Shown here one piece after another: positions 39,975-49,550 of a stretch of DNA of 64,000 nucleotides. The position numbers and the translations under genes are program-made. Positions within the stretch are counted from its first letter, which is position 1, and the number at the start of each line of letters is the position of its first letter. This stretch comes from Methylocaldum szegediense (GTDB lineage Bacteria; Pseudomonadota; Gammaproteobacteria; Methylococcales; Methylococcaceae). Location: the NCBI RefSeq assembly GCF_949769195.1, contig NZ_OX458333.1, forward strand, positions 1,674,001-1,738,000. The letters are read 5' to 3'. Below the pieces are notes generated by a model, which did no database searches, had not been told where the DNA came from, and saw only the letters and a program-made list of their open reading frames with translations.

Positions 39975-42900
39975 CGTTCGTGCCGTACTGATAAGTTTCC
40001 GTTAGAGGGTTAATGTCTTCGTCTTTAATTAATCTCTTACCTTCCGTCATCTTGGCGAAAACGTAATAGAGCCCTGGAATAAGCAGAACGCCGAATAGGG
40101 TTCCGAAAAGCATCCCGCCCAAGGCCGAGGTGCCGATGGTTCGGTTGCCGACCGCTCCCGCCCCGGTGGCGACCGCTAACGGCACCAACCCGGCGATAAA
40201 GGCAAAAGACGTCATCAAAATCGGCCGGAAACGCGCTTTCGCGCCCTCAATCGCCGCTTCCCTGACGGACATACCCTGGGCTTGTTTTTGAACGGCGTAT
40301 TCCACGATCAAAACGGCGTTCTTGCCGAGCAAGCCAATCAACATCACCAAACCCACTTGGGAATAAACATCGTTGGCGAGCCCTGTGGCTTTCAGCAGAA
40401 GGAAAGAACCGAATATACCGGCAGGCAGAGAGAACAACACCGCCAGCGGGAGAACGAAACTTTCGTACTGTGCCGCCAGCACCAAATAGACAAACGCGAT
40501 CACGACCACGAAGATCACCAATGCCTCGTTACCGCGAGCGGCTTCGTCGAACGACAGTCCTTCCCAGGCAATGTCATAACCGCGGGGCAAGGTGGCGGCG
40601 GCGACTTCCTGGACGGCTTTGATGGCATCTCCGGTGGTATAGCCGGAGGCGGGCTCGGCACGGATAGCCGCCGAGTTGTAGAGGTTGTAGCGGGTAATTT
40701 CGTTCGGACCTTGCCGTTTTTTAAGGGTCATAAAGGCGGAGTAGGGCACCATTTCGCCGTTTTCGTTTTTCACGTAGTAATTCAATACGTCCGTGGGAAA
40801 ACGCCGGAATTCGGGCAGCGCCTGGACATAGACCTTGAAAAAGTTATTGAAGCGGATAAAGCCTTGCTCGTAAGTACTGCCGATCATGATGTCCAAGTTC
40901 TCCATCGCTTTATCGATTGAGACGCCTTTTTGCATGGCGAGCTGGTTATCGATGATCAGTTCATACTGCGGATAGTTGGCTGCGTAAAAGGTAAATAAAC
41001 CGGTTAGTTCTTTGCGCTTGCGTAAAGCTTCCATGAATTCCTGGTTGATTTTGTCAAACTCATAGTAATCCGTATCCGAAGTCTTATCCAATAACCGAAA
41101 TGCCAATCCGGAAGCTGCGCCGTAGCCGGGGACTGCCGGCGGTTGGAAGAACTCGATGACGGCGCCGAAATCGCGGGTTTTTTCCTCCAATTCTCGGATC
41201 ACATCTTGTACGGATACTTTACGCTCAGACCAATCTTTCAGATTGATAATACAAGTACCCGCATTGGAACCGCGTCCTTCGGTCAGTACCTCGTAGCCCG
41301 CCAAGGAAGAAACCGATTGCACGCCTTCAATTTGTCTGGCCACGCTTTCGAGCTTTCGCGCCACTTCGTAGGTGACTTCGAGCGTCGAACCCGGGGGTGT
41401 TTGAATAATCGCATAGATCATCCCTTGGTCTTCGCCGGGAATAAAGCCGGCGGGTAGGGTTTGATTCACTGCAAAAATACCGAAAGAAAACCCAGCCAAC
41501 GCTAAAAACGTAACGATCCGCCGGGTGACGACGACATTCAGCAGCTTAATGTACCGTCCTGTTGCTTTCTCGAAGATATAGTTGAAGCCATCGATGAATA
41601 AGTTAATCGGAGTTTTACTCTTGGGCCTGCCGTGGGGATTTTTCAGAATCATCGCGCACAGAACCGGAGCGAGCGATAAGGCCACGATCGCCGAGATGAT
41701 AATCGACGACGCCATGGCTATCGAAAACTGCCGATAAAACACGCCGACCGGGCCGGTCATAAAGGCGATGGGAACGAAAACCGAGGTCATGACCAGGGTA
41801 ATCGCGATAATGGCGCCACCGATTTCCCCAAGAACTTTTTGCGCAGCAACATACGGGGAAATATGTTCGATCTCCATTTTGGCATGCACGGCTTCGACTA
41901 CCACGATGGCGTCGTCGACCACGATACCGATCGCCAAAACCAAGGCAAACAGGGTAATCAGGTTGATGGAAAGTCCGAATGCCGACATCACGGCGAAGGA
42001 GCCGATTAACGAAACAGGGACCGCCAAAATGGGAATCAGGGTGGAGCGCCAATCCCCCAAGAAAACAAATACCACCAGCGTTACCAGCACGAATGCTTCC
42101 GCTAGGGTGTGCAGGACTTTTTCAATCGAGGCCTCGACGAATCTCGACACGTCGTAGTTGATTTCATAGTCCATACCCTCAGGGAACGACTCCTTCAATT
42201 CTTTCAATTTCTCCTTCACGTCCTCGATGACTTTGCTGGCGTTACTCCCATAGTTTTGTTTAAGCACGATCGAAGCCGAAGGAAAGGAGTCCTTATCGGA
42301 GTAGATATCGTAAAACTCGCTGCTTAGACTGACTTTGGCGATATCTTTAATGCGCAGCATCTTTCCTTCGGGCGTGGCGCGTATGATGATGTCTTCATAC
42401 TGTTCCGGCTTGTTGTACCGCCCTTGGTAAACCAACACATACTCTTTGGATTGGGCGGTAATACCCGTACTTTGCCCGATTCGCCCCGGCCGACCGATAA
42501 CACTTTGCCTGGCGATGGCATCCATCACTTCATCGATCGAGACGTTATAAGCCCTCATCCGGTCCGGATTCAGCCAAATCCGCATCGCATATTGGCGGCT
42601 GCCCAATATCTTGGCTTGCGCAATACCATACACGCGCTGGATTTCCGGGATTACATGGACGTTGGCATAGTTGTATAGAAATTTCTGGTCCGCGTTTTTG
42701 TCCGTGCTGTACAGGTTGATGTACATGAGCATACTGGGCTGTACCCGTTCGACCACCACCCCTTCCAGCTGAACCAGCTTCGGCAATCGGTTCATGACTT
42801 GGTCCAGGCGTGTCTTCACGTTGACCATCGCTACGTTAGGATCGACGCTCAGGTCGAACAGAACCTGAATGGTCGCTTCACCGGCGCTCGTTGCATCCGA

Positions 42901-43137
42901 GATGATGTATTTCATGCCGGGAACGCCGTTGATGGCGCGTTCGATCGTGATTAACGACGATTTCACCAGCACATCCGCGCTTGCACCGGGAAACGCCAAG
43001 GAAACGATCACGCGGGGCGGTGCAATATCCGGAAATTGGGAAATGGGCAAGGACCGGACTGCCAACCCGCCCATGAACAGAAAGAGCAGCGATAACACGA
43101 TCGCCATGACAGGCCGCTTGATAAAAACATTGAACAT
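39961..43137 (-). CDS. RND efflux permease, HAE1 family (second, divergent copy)
   Basis: 1058 residues. It begins MFNVFIKRPVMAIVLSLLFL, has the proton-relay helix GIVVDDAIVVVEAVHAKME and ends with LMIGLLGKNAVLIVEYA / GNRTIGTSALGGM. Segments such as IWLNPDRMRAYNVSIDEVM, YVLVYQGRYNKPEQYEDI and FYDIYSDKDSFPSASIVLKQ are closer to the style of HAE1 pumps common in Bacteroidota than to the AcrB-like permease at 779-3934. Flanked by adaptor and channel in the order adaptor-permease-channel. Probably exports toxic hydrophobic compounds. Confidence 0.95.
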   Translation of the reverse strand: MFNVFIKRPVMAIVLSLLFLFMGGLAVRSLPISQFPDIAPPRVIVSLAFPGASADVLVKSSLITIERAINGVPGMKYIISDATSAGEATIQVLFDLSVDPNVAMVNVKTRLDQVMNRLPKLVQLEGVVVERVQPSMLMYINLYSTDKNADQKFLYNYANVHVIPEIQRVYGIAQAKILGSRQYAMRIWLNPDRMRAYNVSIDEVMDAIARQSVIGRPGRIGQSTGITAQSKEYVLVYQGRYNKPEQYEDIIIRATPEGKMLRIKDIAKVSLSSEFYDIYSDKDSFPSASIVLKQNYGSNASKVIEDVKEKLKELKESFPEGMDYEINYDVSRFVEASIEKVLHTLAEAFVLVTLVVFVFLGDWRSTLIPILAVPVSLIGSFAVMSAFGLSINLITLFALVLAIGIVVDDAIVVVEAVHAKMEIEHISPYVAAQKVLGEIGGAIIAITLVMTSVFVPIAFMTGPVGVFYRQFSIAMASSIIISAIVALSLAPVLCAMILKNPHGRPKSKTPINLFIDGFNYIFEKATGRYIKLLNVVVTRRIVTFLALAGFSFGIFAVNQTLPAGFIPGEDQGMIYAIIQTPPGSTLEVTYEVARKLESVARQIEGVQSVSSLAGYEVLTEGRGSNAGTCIINLKDWSERKVSVQDVIRELEEKTRDFGAVIEFFQPPAVPGYGAASGLAFRLLDKTSDTDYYEFDKINQEFMEALRKRKELTGLFTFYAANYPQYELIIDNQLAMQKGVSIDKAMENLDIMIGSTYEQGFIRFNNFFKVYVQALPEFRRFPTDVLNYYVKNENGEMVPYSAFMTLKKRQGPNEITRYNLYNSAAIRAEPASGYTTGDAIKAVQEVAAATLPRGYDIAWEGLSFDEAARGNEALVIFVVVIAFVYLVLAAQYESFVLPLAVLFSLPAGIFGSFLLLKATGLANDVYSQVGLVMLIGLLGKNAVLIVEYAVQKQAQGMSVREAAIEGAKARFRPILMTSFAFIAGLVPLAVATGAGAVGNRTIGTSALGGMLFGTLFGVLLIPGLYYVFAKMTEGKRLIKDEDINPLTETYQYGTNDVEE

Positions 43138-43159
43138 GGCTAAATCAGTTCCGACACGA

Positions 43160-44245
43160 TTACTCGGTATACAGATCCAGCTCTGCGACGACTTTCTCCG
43201 GTGACTTCAAGGCGATCTCTACGGCTTGCCCTGGATGTACCTTGCGCAAGCCTTCCAGTAAGACCTTGTCATCATCTTTCAGACCGTCCTTGACGATAAA
43301 AAGATGCGGCACGGTGGCTTCGATATTGATGAGCCGTTGCTCTAGTTTTCCTTCCGGGTTTATGACGTAAACATAGGTTTTGTCCAAAATCTCGAAAGTC
43401 GCTTTTTGCGGGATCAACATGGCGTTTGGATAGAGTTTCTCCATGAGGATCGTGCCGGTCTCGCCGTGTCGGAGTAGCTTGTCGGGATTGGGGAAGGTGG
43501 CTCGGAACTCGATGGTGCCCGTGGTATTGTCAAAATCCGCTTCTATGGTCTCGACCACTCCGATTTGGTTGAAAATCTGACCATTGGCCATCCTTAGCTT
43601 TACTTTGGTCGGTTCGTTGTCCTGCTTGTGGATTTTGTAATCCAGATATTCGGCTTCTGGCACATTGAAATACACCCACATCTTGCTAATGTCGGATAAA
43701 GTGGTTAACAAAGTGCCCTCTTCTACCAAGCTGCCGTTCCTCACTTCCAGGTGATCCATAATGCCGTCAAAAGGCGCGTTGATATCGGTAAAACTCAAGC
43801 GCGATTCCATCAATCTCACTTCTGCGTTGGCTTTGTCCAATTTGGCTTTCGCCAAAGCCAACTCATTGGGTGAAACGATATTTTTGTCGGCCAATGCTTT
43901 GGTATTGAGATATTCAACAGTCGCAGTATTGGCTTCGGCTTTTGCTTTTAACAGCTTTGCCTGGTAGACGTTAGGCAGGATTTTGAACATGGGATGGCCT
44001 TGATTTACCCATTGCCCCTCGTCGACAAAAATATTCTGTATATAGCCTCTTTCCAGTGCCCGGACTTCAATATGCCTTATTGCGTGAATCTGACAAACAT
44101 ATTCCCTGGTGACAGTAGTATCCTGGCGAAGTGGTGTAGTCGCCTCCAGCCTTGCGATTTCTTCCTGTTTGTCGGTTCCTTCGTGGTAACAACCAGTTAA
44201 TAAAACGACACTTAATCCGATAGCCAAATATGTCTTGATATTCAT
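43160..44245 (-). CDS. RND efflux adaptor lipoprotein
   Basis: 361 residues from ATG 44245 (MNIKTYLAIGLSVVLLTGC), chosen because this start gives a proper lipoprotein signal with lipobox LTGC; upstream in-frame starts do not. REYVCQIHAIRHIEVRALERG and INAPFDGIMDHLEVRNGSLV are the two lipoyl halves, separated by a coiled-coil hairpin (~95-150, rich in Ala/Lys/Glu). The beta-barrel domain contains TTGTIEFRATFPNPDKLLRHG and the membrane-proximal domain ends LLEGLRKVHPGQAVEI. First gene of the pump operon, 22 bases before the permease. Confidence 0.93.
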   Translation of the reverse strand: MNIKTYLAIGLSVVLLTGCYHEGTDKQEEIARLEATTPLRQDTTVTREYVCQIHAIRHIEVRALERGYIQNIFVDEGQWVNQGHPMFKILPNVYQAKLLKAKAEANTATVEYLNTKALADKNIVSPNELALAKAKLDKANAEVRLMESRLSFTDINAPFDGIMDHLEVRNGSLVEEGTLLTTLSDISKMWVYFNVPEAEYLDYKIHKQDNEPTKVKLRMANGQIFNQIGVVETIEADFDNTTGTIEFRATFPNPDKLLRHGETGTILMEKLYPNAMLIPQKATFEILDKTYVYVINPEGKLEQRLINIEATVPHLFIVKDGLKDDDKVLLEGLRKVHPGQAVEIALKSPEKVVAELDLYTE

Positions 44246-44529
44246 TTCCGAGTTCGTTAAATCTGGATGGAACGAAATGTTCCGTATTAAGTACTCATTT
44301 GTGGGATTAACAGTGCGCCTAATCAGTTCCATTTACTCTTGGCGGGCACCTCGATATTCGTGAGCTTCAACAAGCTCAGTGCGAAAGTTCCAATCAGATC
44401 AATTGGTTTCGTTCTTGCTGAGCCTGTCGAAGCATGAACGTGACAGGTCGGTGAGTATGCCGGAGGAATCCTGCCTCCAGACTCTCTCAAAACAGTGACC
44501 GAACCTGTCGACTTACACCGCTCCCATCA
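44246..44529. repeat. Intergenic with GAGC..CAAGCTCA and CTGAGCCTGTCGAAG repeats
   Basis: It contains GTGAGCTTCAACAAGCTCAG at 44358-44377 (a short palindrome) and GCTGAGCCTGTCGAAGCATG at 44417-44436, members of a common dispersed repeat type. The adaptor operon promoter should be just upstream of 44245. No gene. Confidence 0.5.
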
Positions 44530-45116
44530 AGCAAACGTACCAGCCATCCGCAATTTCCAGTGCATGAATAGCCATGGCTGCTTCCCGGCCATGCCTAATA
44601 GAAGTCGCTCCGTACATGCGCCATTCACCAGAAGCACCAGCTCCATGCCTGCGACGAAGAGACCGCGGCAGTGACCGAGCAGCCAAAGCGGGCGTTCGTT
44701 TTGCCGGTACCTGCGGACATAACCGGGACCGTAAGGACTCGCCGCGGCGATGCCGAGCCCAACGATTCCCCAAAAAATCCCGATAAGGAATCGAGCCGCA
44801 CATGCCAGTGCAGCCAAGGCAGACCGAACGCCAGCTGGTCTACCGTGACACCTTGGCCAAGCAAGGCGGATAGCCCGCCAACCACCGCGGCTAGGCCGGA
44901 CAAGGCGAGCAGACCGAACACGCCTTTTTGCAGCAACCGCGGATAAAAAGCCACGGTGAACAAGCGTTGGCGCTGTGCCGGCCATTGTTTCGAACCGGCG
45001 AGCGTAGCCAGCCCGTTCGCGGTGCGTTCCAATGTCGTCCGGTGCTCGGAAAACAATGCCAGGGCACTCGACAAAAGGGCGCACAGAACCGAGAGGTAGA
45101 CCCAGAAAAAAGACAT
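44530..45116 (-). pseudogene. HyfB/NuoL-like proton-translocating membrane subunit, truncated and frameshifted
   Basis: From ATG 45116 about 110 residues (MSFFWVYLSVLCALLSSALA, LTVDQ-type block VTVDQLAFGLPWLHWHVRLD, SLSGFF) match the N-terminus of hydrogenase-4 subunit B-like proteins. Near 44780 the frame shifts and continues GIVGLGIAAASPYGPGYVRR then PLWLLGH and GLFVAGMELVLLVNGA, with further breaks, then ends. Relatives are about 650 residues with ~14 helices; all later helices and the proton-channel Lys/Glu are missing. It lies 24 bases downstream of the SulP gene on the same strand. Confidence 0.72.
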
Positions 45117-45139
45117 GTTTCGATCACTCGTAAGGGATA

Positions 45140-46840
45140 TCAGCCGTGTTTGGCGGTCTTGAAGCCAAACCGCTGAGTGACATGATTTACTCCGGCCGTT
45201 TTCCGCCGGCGTGCGGCAAGTGGATGATGCGAATAGGGGCGGTGGTTTTCCAAACCGCGAATCTCGCAGCGGCCGCCCCGTTCGCTATAGTCGTGGCGGA
45301 AGTGGTCGATAAATTCCATGACCGTGTGGTCGATAAGGTAAGCGTCCGACAGATCGAAAATCACCGCCTGCCCGGCCGGCAAGGTCGACACTTCGCTCTT
45401 GAGCCCGATGAAATTGGAGAAAACCGCCGATCCGTCGACCCGGATGTGATAAACGCCGGGCGAGGTGTGCGTGAGCGTGTAGTTGATCTTGAACAGGTTC
45501 TTGAAATTCACGCCGCGAAGCGTGTGAATCATCAGCTTGACCAAAATACCGATGAATACGCCCACCAATAGATCGGTAGCCAGGATTCCCATGATCGTGA
45601 TGCAGAACAGCGCCAACTGCTCTTTGCCGATATCCATGGTCTTGGCGAATTCCCGGGGCGAGGCTAGGCGGAACCCTGTGTAAACCAGCAGCGCCGCCAG
45701 CGAAGCCAACGGGATTTCGTGAATCAGTTTCGGAAAGAACACGACGAATAGCCCCAGGAACAGGCCATGGAACCAATTGGCCCAGCCGGTCTTGGCACCG
45801 TTGTGGACGTTGGCCGAGGAACGAACGATCTCCGCGATCATCGGCAACCCTCCGACGGCGCTCGACAAGAGATTCCCTACCCCGACCGCAGCGAGATCGC
45901 GGTTCAGATCCGAATAGCGTTTGTAAGGATCGAGCTTGTCCACCGCGGCGGCGCTGAGCAGCGATTCGAGACTCCCCACCAGACAGATCGAAACTACCGC
46001 GCCCCAGAACTCGACCGTCCCGATTTTGGAGAAGTCCGGAAAATAGAAGTTGGCTAGCACGTTTTCCGGAATCGACACCAGAAACTTCGGCCCTACCGTG
46101 TATTCGTGGCGCGGCAGAAATTCCTCCTGCGGCAGAAACAGATACACGTGCTTATGATCCAGATCGAAGTATTGGCCCAAGGCCATGCCGGCCACGACCA
46201 CGACCAACGGCGCGGGGATCATCTTAAGGATCTGATGCTTAACCCAGGACCAGATCATCAGAATGACCAGGCCGAGCAAGCCGATCGCGGCGATTTCCGG
46301 ATTGGCGTTCATGAGGCTGCGCGGAATCTCGGCGATGGCCGAAAGAATGTCGCCGCCTTCCGGCTTCACCCCGAGCACCACGTGGATTTGCTTGGCCATG
46401 ATGATGATCCCGATGGCGGCCAGCATGCCGTGCACCACCGAGGCCGGGAAATAGGCGTTGAGCTTCCCGGCTTTGAAGATCCCCAAGAGGATTTGCAAGA
46501 CGCTCGCCACTACGATGGCGGCTAGGGTATAGCGGTAACCCGCCATAGCGTCCCCCTGCCCCAGAGACTGCACCGCCGAGAGAATGACCACGATGAGTCC
46601 TGCGGCGGGGCCGTTGATGGTGACGTAGGAACCGTTGATCCTGGATACGATAACCCCGCCGATCACGGCACTGATGATGCCCGCCATGGGTGGAAACCCC
46701 GAGGCCATGGCGATACCGAGACATAGCGGCAAGGCGATCAGAAACACCAGAAAACCGGATACCAGATCCGATCGCCAATGGTCTCTAAGTCCAGGCAGAC
46801 CGGTTCGAGGCGCCTGGCGCAGCGTTTGTCTTGAAGCCAT
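45140..46840 (-). CDS. SulP-family inorganic anion transporter with STAS domain
   Basis: 566 residues from ATG 46840 (GCGAGG upstream); an ATG at 46891 is in frame but less likely. Family signatures are GLPGLRDHWRSDLVSGFLVF, LPLCLGIAMASGFPPMAGI, INGPAAGLIVVIL, LPMIAEIVRSSANVHNG and LVYTGFRLASP, over about 12-14 helices. A C-terminal STAS domain (residues ~455-550, VYHIRVDGSAVFSNF, VIFDLSDAYLIDHTVMEF) follows. SulP members carry sulfate, bicarbonate or other anions, usually by Na+ or H+ symport. The adjoining HyfB-like remnant makes a role in inorganic carbon possible but unproven. Confidence 0.92.
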   Translation of the reverse strand: MASRQTLRQAPRTGLPGLRDHWRSDLVSGFLVFLIALPLCLGIAMASGFPPMAGIISAVIGGVIVSRINGSYVTINGPAAGLIVVILSAVQSLGQGDAMAGYRYTLAAIVVASVLQILLGIFKAGKLNAYFPASVVHGMLAAIGIIIMAKQIHVVLGVKPEGGDILSAIAEIPRSLMNANPEIAAIGLLGLVILMIWSWVKHQILKMIPAPLVVVVAGMALGQYFDLDHKHVYLFLPQEEFLPRHEYTVGPKFLVSIPENVLANFYFPDFSKIGTVEFWGAVVSICLVGSLESLLSAAAVDKLDPYKRYSDLNRDLAAVGVGNLLSSAVGGLPMIAEIVRSSANVHNGAKTGWANWFHGLFLGLFVVFFPKLIHEIPLASLAALLVYTGFRLASPREFAKTMDIGKEQLALFCITIMGILATDLLVGVFIGILVKLMIHTLRGVNFKNLFKINYTLTHTSPGVYHIRVDGSAVFSNFIGLKSEVSTLPAGQAVIFDLSDAYLIDHTVMEFIDHFRHDYSERGGRCEIRGLENHRPYSHHPLAARRRKTAGVNHVTQRFGFKTAKHG

Positions 46841-47565
46841 AGTCGTCCTCGCAAAGTTGTACCGACTCTGCGGAGGCGACTTCCGTGCCAATTTTTTTGT
46901 TTTTCTATATCAATGATCTATAAAGAATTTTTTGACCGTGCGATTCCCCGTGACTCGGACCGGTTGAAGATCACCGGTGGAACCGGCTTATTCAAACCAT
47001 CCCCAAAAGTTGTTTCCGTTCCGCGCTCTCCGGCGATATCCCTGATATACCAGGCCAAGATAACAGTGGTCATCCATAGTTGCTTGGGTTCCAAGATTAC
47101 GAGAGAGAACATGCACGTCGCGCGCAATCCGACGCGTGTTCAGGCGTGCAGCAAGATGTACCTCCCGGCGGGGAAAACCCGATGCGCGCAAGGCGATTTC
47201 GGGTAGCCGTGACTGAGCTACGGGCTTTCTTGGGTGGTAAGAAGCGCAGGTCCCTTCAAACGACCCGCTATGCGAAACGAACGCTCGGTGTTCGCCGAAT
47301 TCCGGGACATCTATCAGATGGAGACAGACTTCGTGAAGAAGATTGAAGCGGAGTTTGACGAAATGATTGAAGAGGCTTTGATCGAGTCCGAAAGCGCACC
47401 GCGATTGGCCGGACTTGGCGGAGCCGAAACCGCGACTCGAACCCATGTCACGTTGCCGTGGTGGAACCGAGCCGTAATTCCATACGGAAGAGTGATCTTT
47501 GCACGGCAAGCTCACGACGAAGGTACACTATGCTCGTGTACGCAGGCTTAGAAGGAGTCTGAACC
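46841..47565. other. Intergenic with possible short ORF and TA operator
   Basis: About 725 bases. From ATG 47270 a plus-strand frame of 93 codons (MRNERSVFAEFRDIYQMETD..., acidic and helical, ending TAG at 47551) looks protein-like in its first 50 residues but lacks a ribosome site and is not recognised. The GTACAC-N7-GTGTAC operator candidate (47523-47541) lies within its end. Nothing else stands out. Confidence 0.35.
47523..47541. promoter_or_regulatory. Palindrome in front of the toxin-antitoxin genes, putative operator
   Basis: GTACAC-TATGCTC-GTGTAC, a perfect six-base inverted repeat with a seven-base centre, ending 24 bases before the antitoxin ATG. Antitoxins of this type autoregulate by binding such palindromes. 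Confidence 0.5.
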
Positions 47566-47790
47566 ATGAAAAATATTACCTTGAGTGCAGATGAAATTCT
47601 GATCGAAGCTGCCCGTGAACGTGCGCGCGCCGAGCACACGACCCTGAACGAACAATTCCGCCGCTGGCTGTCGGACTACGTGCGGCAGGAGGGACGAGCC
47701 GATGCGGCCGTGGCATTGATTGAGGAACTACGTGGCCGCGTGCGCACCGGTGGCCGTAAATTCACGCGGGACGAAATGAATGAGCGGTGA
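47566..47790 (+). CDS. VapB-like antitoxin
   Basis: 74 residues behind GAAGGAGT. N-terminal MKNITLSADEILIEAARERA and ARAEHTTLNEQFRRWLSDYV read as a ribbon-helix-helix DNA-binding fold, followed by a toxin-binding tail (IEELRGRVRTGGRKFTRDEM). It would neutralise the PIN-domain toxin encoded immediately downstream, with which it overlaps by 11 bases, and repress the operon. The antitoxin frame is intact although the toxin gene is broken. Confidence 0.82.
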   Translation: MKNITLSADEILIEAARERARAEHTTLNEQFRRWLSDYVRQEGRADAAVALIEELRGRVRTGGRKFTRDEMNER

Positions 47791-48201
47791 ATTTATCGAT
47801 ACCAAGTCTTTGTTTATCCGTTCGACGAAACCGACGACCGCAAACGCAATATCGCCGAACGGCTGATCCGCACGGCCCTGGAAAAGCGCGGCGCCCGCAT
47901 CAGCTACCAAGTCGTTCAGGAGACACTGAAAATCTCAACCCGCAAGTTGCCGTCACCCATGACAGCGGAAGAGGCTCAGCGTTTCCCGGACCTAGTATTG
48001 GCGCCATTATGGAAAATCATGCCGAGTCCGGCGCTCTACCAGCGGAGCCTCGACCTCCAGGCACGCTACGGCTTTAGTTTCTACGACGCCCTGATCGTTG
48101 CCTCGGCCCTCGAATTCGACTGTACCCGCCTCTACAGCGAAGATCTGCAGCATGGCCAGCGGATTGGAGGGCTGACCATCGAAAACCCGTTCAGGGATTA
48201 A
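47780..48201 (+). pseudogene. VapC-like PIN-domain toxin, one-base frameshift
   Basis: ATG 47780 reads MSGEFIDT, then the frame breaks near 47805. Restoring one C in ACCAA-GTCTTT gives IDTNVFVYPFDETDDRKRNI, followed by RISYQVVQETLKISTRKLPS, FSFYDALIVASALEFDCTRL and YSEDLQHGQRIGGLTIENPF. These supply all PIN acidic residues (D in IDTN, E in QET, D in YDAL, ED in SEDLQ). As sequenced only 27 residues would be made, so the ribonuclease toxin is inactive unless this is a sequencing or assembly error. Confidence 0.85.
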
Positions 48202-48211
48202 GAAACCCCTC

Positions 48212-49010
48212 ATGGCAAAAAAGCAAACCCAACTCACCGTCGAACCCATCACCCACGACGAAGCCACCCGCAAGAACACCCCCACGGCCGAATACCAGTC
48301 GGTCCTGCGTCAGGATGAGCAAAGTCCTATCCGCGTGGCCTATGAACGCCGCAACCGCGGCCCGGACCCGCAAGCGATCACGACAAGCTGTTCAAGATAA
48401 CGACAGCCCGCAGAGCGGACAAAACCGTGCAGTTCGATGCACGCGACAAGGCCGAGTTCGAATACCTCTACGACAAACGCTACGAGGACAAGAAAAAAGT
48501 CCGCTTCGCCGGGCCGTTCACGGTGGAAAACCTTTCGCCCCACCGCGTGCTGACGGTAGACGAGAACGACGAACTGGTCGACGGCGTCGCTGATCCCGAC
48601 GGTGCCTACAGCGAGGAGCGAGATTTCGTCCAGATGATCCTGGAAAACCTCAAAACCGCCGGCGTCCAGCAGGCGCACAAGGAGGACAAGATCAACTTCA
48701 CCTCGTTTACACCCTGGCCCGGTGAGCTGATCTGCGCCGAAGGACGTTATTGGAAGGTAAATCCTCAGAACCTTCTCGATCTTGGCAGGGGCACAGTGAG
48801 GGCGAAATCGAAAAGCCCGCCACCATTTTCATAGGCCTCGAGTTTTGCACCGTTTCCCGCCCTGATCTAGTCACTGCTGCCCGTGAAACTACCGGTGCCG
48901 GGTTCGACGTGTTCATCGCCTGTACCTTCAATTACGACGCCGATTCCTCAGAATTCAACAGGTTCGGTCGTTTCCCCTTCCTCAAGGCCCGCGTGAACAA
49001 GGACCTCTAC
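48212..49010 (+). pseudogene. Type III-like DNA methyltransferase remnants
   Basis: ATG 48212 begins MAKKQTQLTVEPITHDEATR...EYQSVLRQDEQSPIRVAYERR, the N-terminus of a large adenine-specific methylase family. After ~50 residues a big internal deletion removes the catalytic core. From 48415 the C-terminal region resumes (KTVQFDARDKAEFEYLYDK, ERDFVQMILENLKTAGVQQA, FTPWPGELICAEGRY). A frameshift near 48755 continues in another frame with ATIFIGLEFCTVSRPDLVTA and FNYDADSSEFNRFGRFPFLK. No DPPY-type motif remains, so there is no methylation activity. Confidence 0.72.
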
Positions 49011-49550
49011 ATGTTACTAGGACCGGAACTATCCGACGTTGACGGCAATGTCGAGGAACGGCGCGGTACGATTTCCGTATTCAACGGCCCCGCCCCTGCC
49101 ATCTTGACGTTCGATACCCCAGAAGACGAAATCGAAGCGGTCGCGGAGTGGCTTTTGGCCCGAGTCAAGGAAGGTGTCAATCTCCACGAAATCGGCGTTT
49201 TCGTCCGGTCGGCGAACGAGTTGGATCGCGCCAAAGCTGCTATTGAGCACGCCCGACTTGCTTTCAAGATTCTGGACGAGCACGTGGAAACAACGAGCGG
49301 TCATGTCTCCGTCTGCTCCATGCATTTGGCGAAAGGACTGGAGTTTCGAGCCGTCGTTGTAATGGCCTGCGACGACGAAGTCATTCCGTCACAGGCAAGG
49401 ATCGAATCCGTGGCCGAGGACGCCGATCTTGAGGAGGTCTACAGCACCGAACGGCATCTCTTGTATGTCGCCTGCACTCGCGCCCGGGATCATCTACTCG
49501 TAACCAGCGGCGGCGTTCCCTCAGAGTTTCTCGACGATTTGCGGGGCTGA
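49011..49550 (+). pseudogene. UvrD/Rep-like helicase C-terminal fragment fused in frame to the methylase remnant
   Basis: From about 49011 the same open frame changes identity: LLGPELSDVDGNVEERRGTI, ISVFNGPAPAILTFDTPEDE, LHEIGVFVRSANELDRAKAA, VSVCSMHLAKGLEFRAVVVM and YVACTRARDHLLVTSGG are the C-terminal motifs (V and VI; LAKGLEF, VACTRAR) of superfamily I DNA helicases. The N-terminal Walker A/B part is missing, so it is not a helicase. The junction with methylase sequence is seamless (LYML then LGPELSD). Confidence 0.75.

Noticed and set aside
44530-46840. DAB-type inorganic carbon system
   Set aside because: No DabA/DUF2309 gene, and the NuoL-like gene is an N-terminal fragment, so a functional DAB system is not present.
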